Assembly (NCBI RefSeq): GCF_001311985.1
Contig: NZ_BBCJ01000014.1
Span: 1 to 64,000, forward strand
Direction: 5' to 3'
Source: Geotalea toluenoxydans JCM 15764
GTDB lineage: Bacteria; Desulfobacterota; Desulfuromonadia; Geobacterales; Geobacteraceae
Length of the DNA stretch: 64,000 nucleotides
Part shown: piece by piece, positions 62,056 to 64,000 of the stretch
Numbering within the stretch: position 1 is the stretch's first letter
How the letters are laid out: each line of letters begins with the position of its first letter
The notes under the pieces: model-generated
Told to the model about the DNA's origin: nothing
Seen by the model: the letters and a program-made list of their open reading frames with translations, nothing else
The model's database searches: none
Program-made: the position numbers and the translations under genes

Positions 62056-64000
62056 TTGATGTTTTCATTTCCGTTCAATCCCCTGGAAGAAAAAACTTTA
62101 TCGAGAACCCCCATGACATCTGCGGCGCGGTAAGGTTTGACCATGGCGGCGCAGAAACCGAACCTGGCGTATTCCGCCATGACCGGATCTTCTGAATAGC
62201 CGCTTGAAACGATGAGCCTGGCATCGGGATATTCATCCAGTATCAGCCGGGCTGCCTCTTTCCCACCCATGCCTCCCGGTACCGTAAGGTCCATGATGAC
62301 GGCGGAATATGGCCTGCCTGATTCGTGTGCGCCCCTGTACATGGCAACTGCTTCTTTGCCGTCCGCGGCAGTGCTGACCTTGTATCCCAGTGCCCCCAGC
62401 AACTCTGTAGCCAGGTCTCTGATCATTTCTTCGTCGTCCATGATCAACAAGGAGTTGTTGCACTTTTCCGTTGCTGCCGGCATTTTCCTCTCCTCCTCAT
62501 GGGCTGGGGATTCATTCCTGCTCGCCGGCAATAAGACCTGAAAAACCGTTCCCTTGCCCACTTCAGAACTGACTCCCATGTAGCCGCCATGCTTGCCGAT
62601 GATGGAATGGGCTGCAGCCAAGCCCAGGCCACTGCCTCCTGCCTTGGTGGTAAAATATGGATCGAAAACTTTCTTCAGATCCTCTTCGGGAATGCCGCAT
62701 CCGGTGTCGGCAAAGGTGAATCTGACGTAATTCCCCGCTGGCAGTGACAAGTTGTTGTCGTTACCCAGGCTTATATTTTCAGCCCTTACGGTAAAGGTCC
62801 CGCCTTCCCGCATTGCCTGTGCTGCGTTGATTGCTATATTGCTGAAGGCCTGTCCTATCTGACCCTCATCCACCTCCACGGGATAAAGATTTTCAGGAAT
62901 ATTGAAGACGCTGATCACACTGAAACCGTCGGATACCCGCGAGGCTGATGCCTTGGCGATATTGCCGGCGGAGACGGTTTTTTTCACCGGGTGGCTTCCC
63001 TTTGAGAAGGTCAGCAGCTGGATGGCCAGCTCGCTGGCCCTTTGACAGGCTTTCTCCGCAGATTTCAGGGTTGCCGTCGCCCGGTGCGATTCATCGAGGA
63101 ACATCCGTGACAGTGAAATGTTGCCCATGATGCCGGTGAGGATATTGTTGAAGTCATGGGCGATGCCTCCTGCCAATATTCCCAGTGATTCCAGCTTCTG
63201 TATCTTGAGAAGTTCGTTGCGATTCTTTTCCCGTTCGGTGATATCGGTGTAGATAATCAGGATGCGGTCCTGTATCAATTGGGTATTGGCAATATTGTGG
63301 CTGACAGAGCCATTCTTGCAGGTAATCAGCGCCTCGAACGGGGGAATCACTGTCTGTTCACTCTGCGCCTTGGCAACTGCCGCCTTCCAGGTGTTGACTA
63401 TTTTTTCCCTGTAGGTTTCGTCCGGGTAGGCACGGGCATACCAGGCTGCCTTGGTGGAAATCTCGTCAAGGCTATATCCGAAACGCTCGATGAAGCATTT
63501 ATTTATGTAAATATTGTTGCCCAGTCTGTCACTTAGAGCCAGTCCCACCGGCATGGCATCCATGAGAGAGCGGAGGCTCTCCTCGCTGTGCTGCAACATC
63601 GTTTCATGGCCGATACGGATTTGTACTTCCTTCTGCAGGGCATCGGTTCGCTGCCTTACCATGCGCTTCAGCATCCACAGCCACAGGACGAGCGCCAGCA
63701 TAACCAGCATGACCGCAATGCCGCTGATTCTGATGAAGCGCATTTCTTTCATTCCCAGAATCGGTTTACCGCGCCAGCGCTCTTCTATTTCCGAATATTC
63801 TTCCTTTGATATGCGATCAAAACCGTATTGAACGGTTTGGAGCAGCTCTTTGTTTCCCTTTTTTACTCCCCGATGAAACTGCCCGATGTACAGTGGTTTT
63901 GTCGCCCGGTATTGTTCCCAGATGCCGAATTTATAAAGATAGTAATAGGCGGGCGGTTCATCGACGGTGAAGACGTTTACCTTGTGGTCGCGGGCGGCGG
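62052..64000 (-). CDS. hybrid sensor histidine kinase with periplasmic SBP-type sensor (partial)
   Basis: The frame is open to the window edge, so the N-terminus is missing. The visible order is: end of an SBP_bac_3-like periplasmic domain ([20 protein letters not shown]), one membrane helix ([20 protein letters not shown]), a PAS domain, a HisKA domain ([19 protein letters not shown] with the phospho-His), an ATPase domain ([16 protein letters not shown] and [19 protein letters not shown]) and a C-terminal receiver (MDDEEMIRD; phospho-Asp in [11 protein letters not shown]). The sensor type suggests amino-acid-like ligands. No output regulator is in the window. Confidence 0.92.
   Translation of the reverse strand, partial: AARDHKVNVFTVDEPPAYYYLYKFGIWEQYRATKPLYIGQFHRGVKKGNKELLQTVQYGFDRISKEEYSEIEERWRGKPILGMKEMRFIRISGIAVMLVMLALVLWLWMLKRMVRQRTDALQKEVQIRIGHETMLQHSEESLRSLMDAMPVGLALSDRLGNNIYINKCFIERFGYSLDEISTKAAWYARAYPDETYREKIVNTWKAAVAKAQSEQTVIPPFEALITCKNGSVSHNIANTQLIQDRILIIYTDITEREKNRNELLKIQKLESLGILAGGIAHDFNNILTGIMGNISLSRMFLDESHRATATLKSAEKACQRASELAIQLLTFSKGSHPVKKTVSAGNIAKASASRVSDGFSVISVFNIPENLYPVEVDEGQIGQAFSNIAINAAQAMREGGTFTVRAENISLGNDNNLSLPAGNYVRFTFADTGCGIPEEDLKKVFDPYFTTKAGGSGLGLAAAHSIIGKHGGYMGVSSEVGKGTVFQVLLPASRNESPAHEEERKMPAATEKCNNSLLIMDDEEMIRDLATELLGALGYKVSTAADGKEAVAMYRGAHESGRPYSAVIMDLTVPGGMGGKEAARLILDEYPDARLIVSSGYSEDPVMAEYARFGFCAAMVKPYRAADVMGVLDKVFSSRGLNGNENIN

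Overview
The window looks like a piece of a Geobacter-type chromosome (Desulfuromonadia/Geobacterales). Grounds for this are the GEMM riboswitch of the Geobacter type at 17.9 kb, desulfoferrodoxin, DUF1858 proteins, a TatD–radical SAM fusion, a split glutamate synthase and high-GC codon use. No rRNA, tRNA or CRISPR array was seen. About half of the protein genes, including essential ones (dnaE, accA, lepA, lepB, carA, carB, pyrB, pyrC), are interrupted by single-base indels, often at homopolymers. On both sides of each indel the protein remains conserved. I read these as sequencing or assembly errors, so each such gene is given as one CDS with its indel positions.

Layout. 0–5.9 kb: secreted transglutaminase-like protein, a 169-bp inverted-repeat element ending an MFS gene, desulfoferrodoxin, TatD–radical SAM, WrbA. 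6.0–12.5 kb (+): dnaE, accA, a HepT/MntA-like pair, rluB, and a pyrimidine-dimer-glycosylase-like gene. 12.6–16.4 kb (-): lepA-lepB and rsmD-coaD-DUF1858. 16.6–18.7 kb (+): dgt, then a GEMM-I riboswitch carrying the A20 base typical of cGAMP-sensing Geobacter riboswitches, in front of a secreted protein. 19.3–24.7 kb (+): a five-gene split glutamate synthase operon behind a sigma-54 promoter. 24.8–26.6 kb: exported metallo-beta-lactamase-fold protein, DUF1858, greA. 26.6–35.7 kb (-): pyrimidine operon pyrR-pyrB-pyrC-carA-(radical SAM)-(DUF486)-carB, with a PyrR attenuator in its leader.

35.7–41.4 kb is accessory: a small lipoprotein, an alpha/beta hydrolase and DUF2461, followed by mobile-element debris (a RAYT transposase between inverted REP-like repeats, an IS481-type remnant, a second RAYT remnant) enclosing an AT-rich TIR–TPR gene. 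41.4–51.9 kb (-) is one tightly overlapping glycan operon: two NAD-dependent epimerases (one fused to a glycosidase domain), a zinc-type dehydrogenase, a Gfo/Idh oxidoreductase, four glycosyltransferases and a methyltransferase. 52.2–56.1 kb (+): treZ and a glycogen-debranching-type enzyme. 56.2–64 kb: a Gly/Ser/Thr-rich repeat secreted protein, an acyl-adenylate synthetase–ACP–PlsC protein, a DUF4145 gene with a small membrane protein, wecC, and a hybrid histidine kinase running off the window end.

Strongest leads for new biology are the TIR–TPR island, the 10-kb glycan operon with its glycosidase–epimerase fusion, the riboswitch-controlled secreted protein, and the paired RAYT/REP families.
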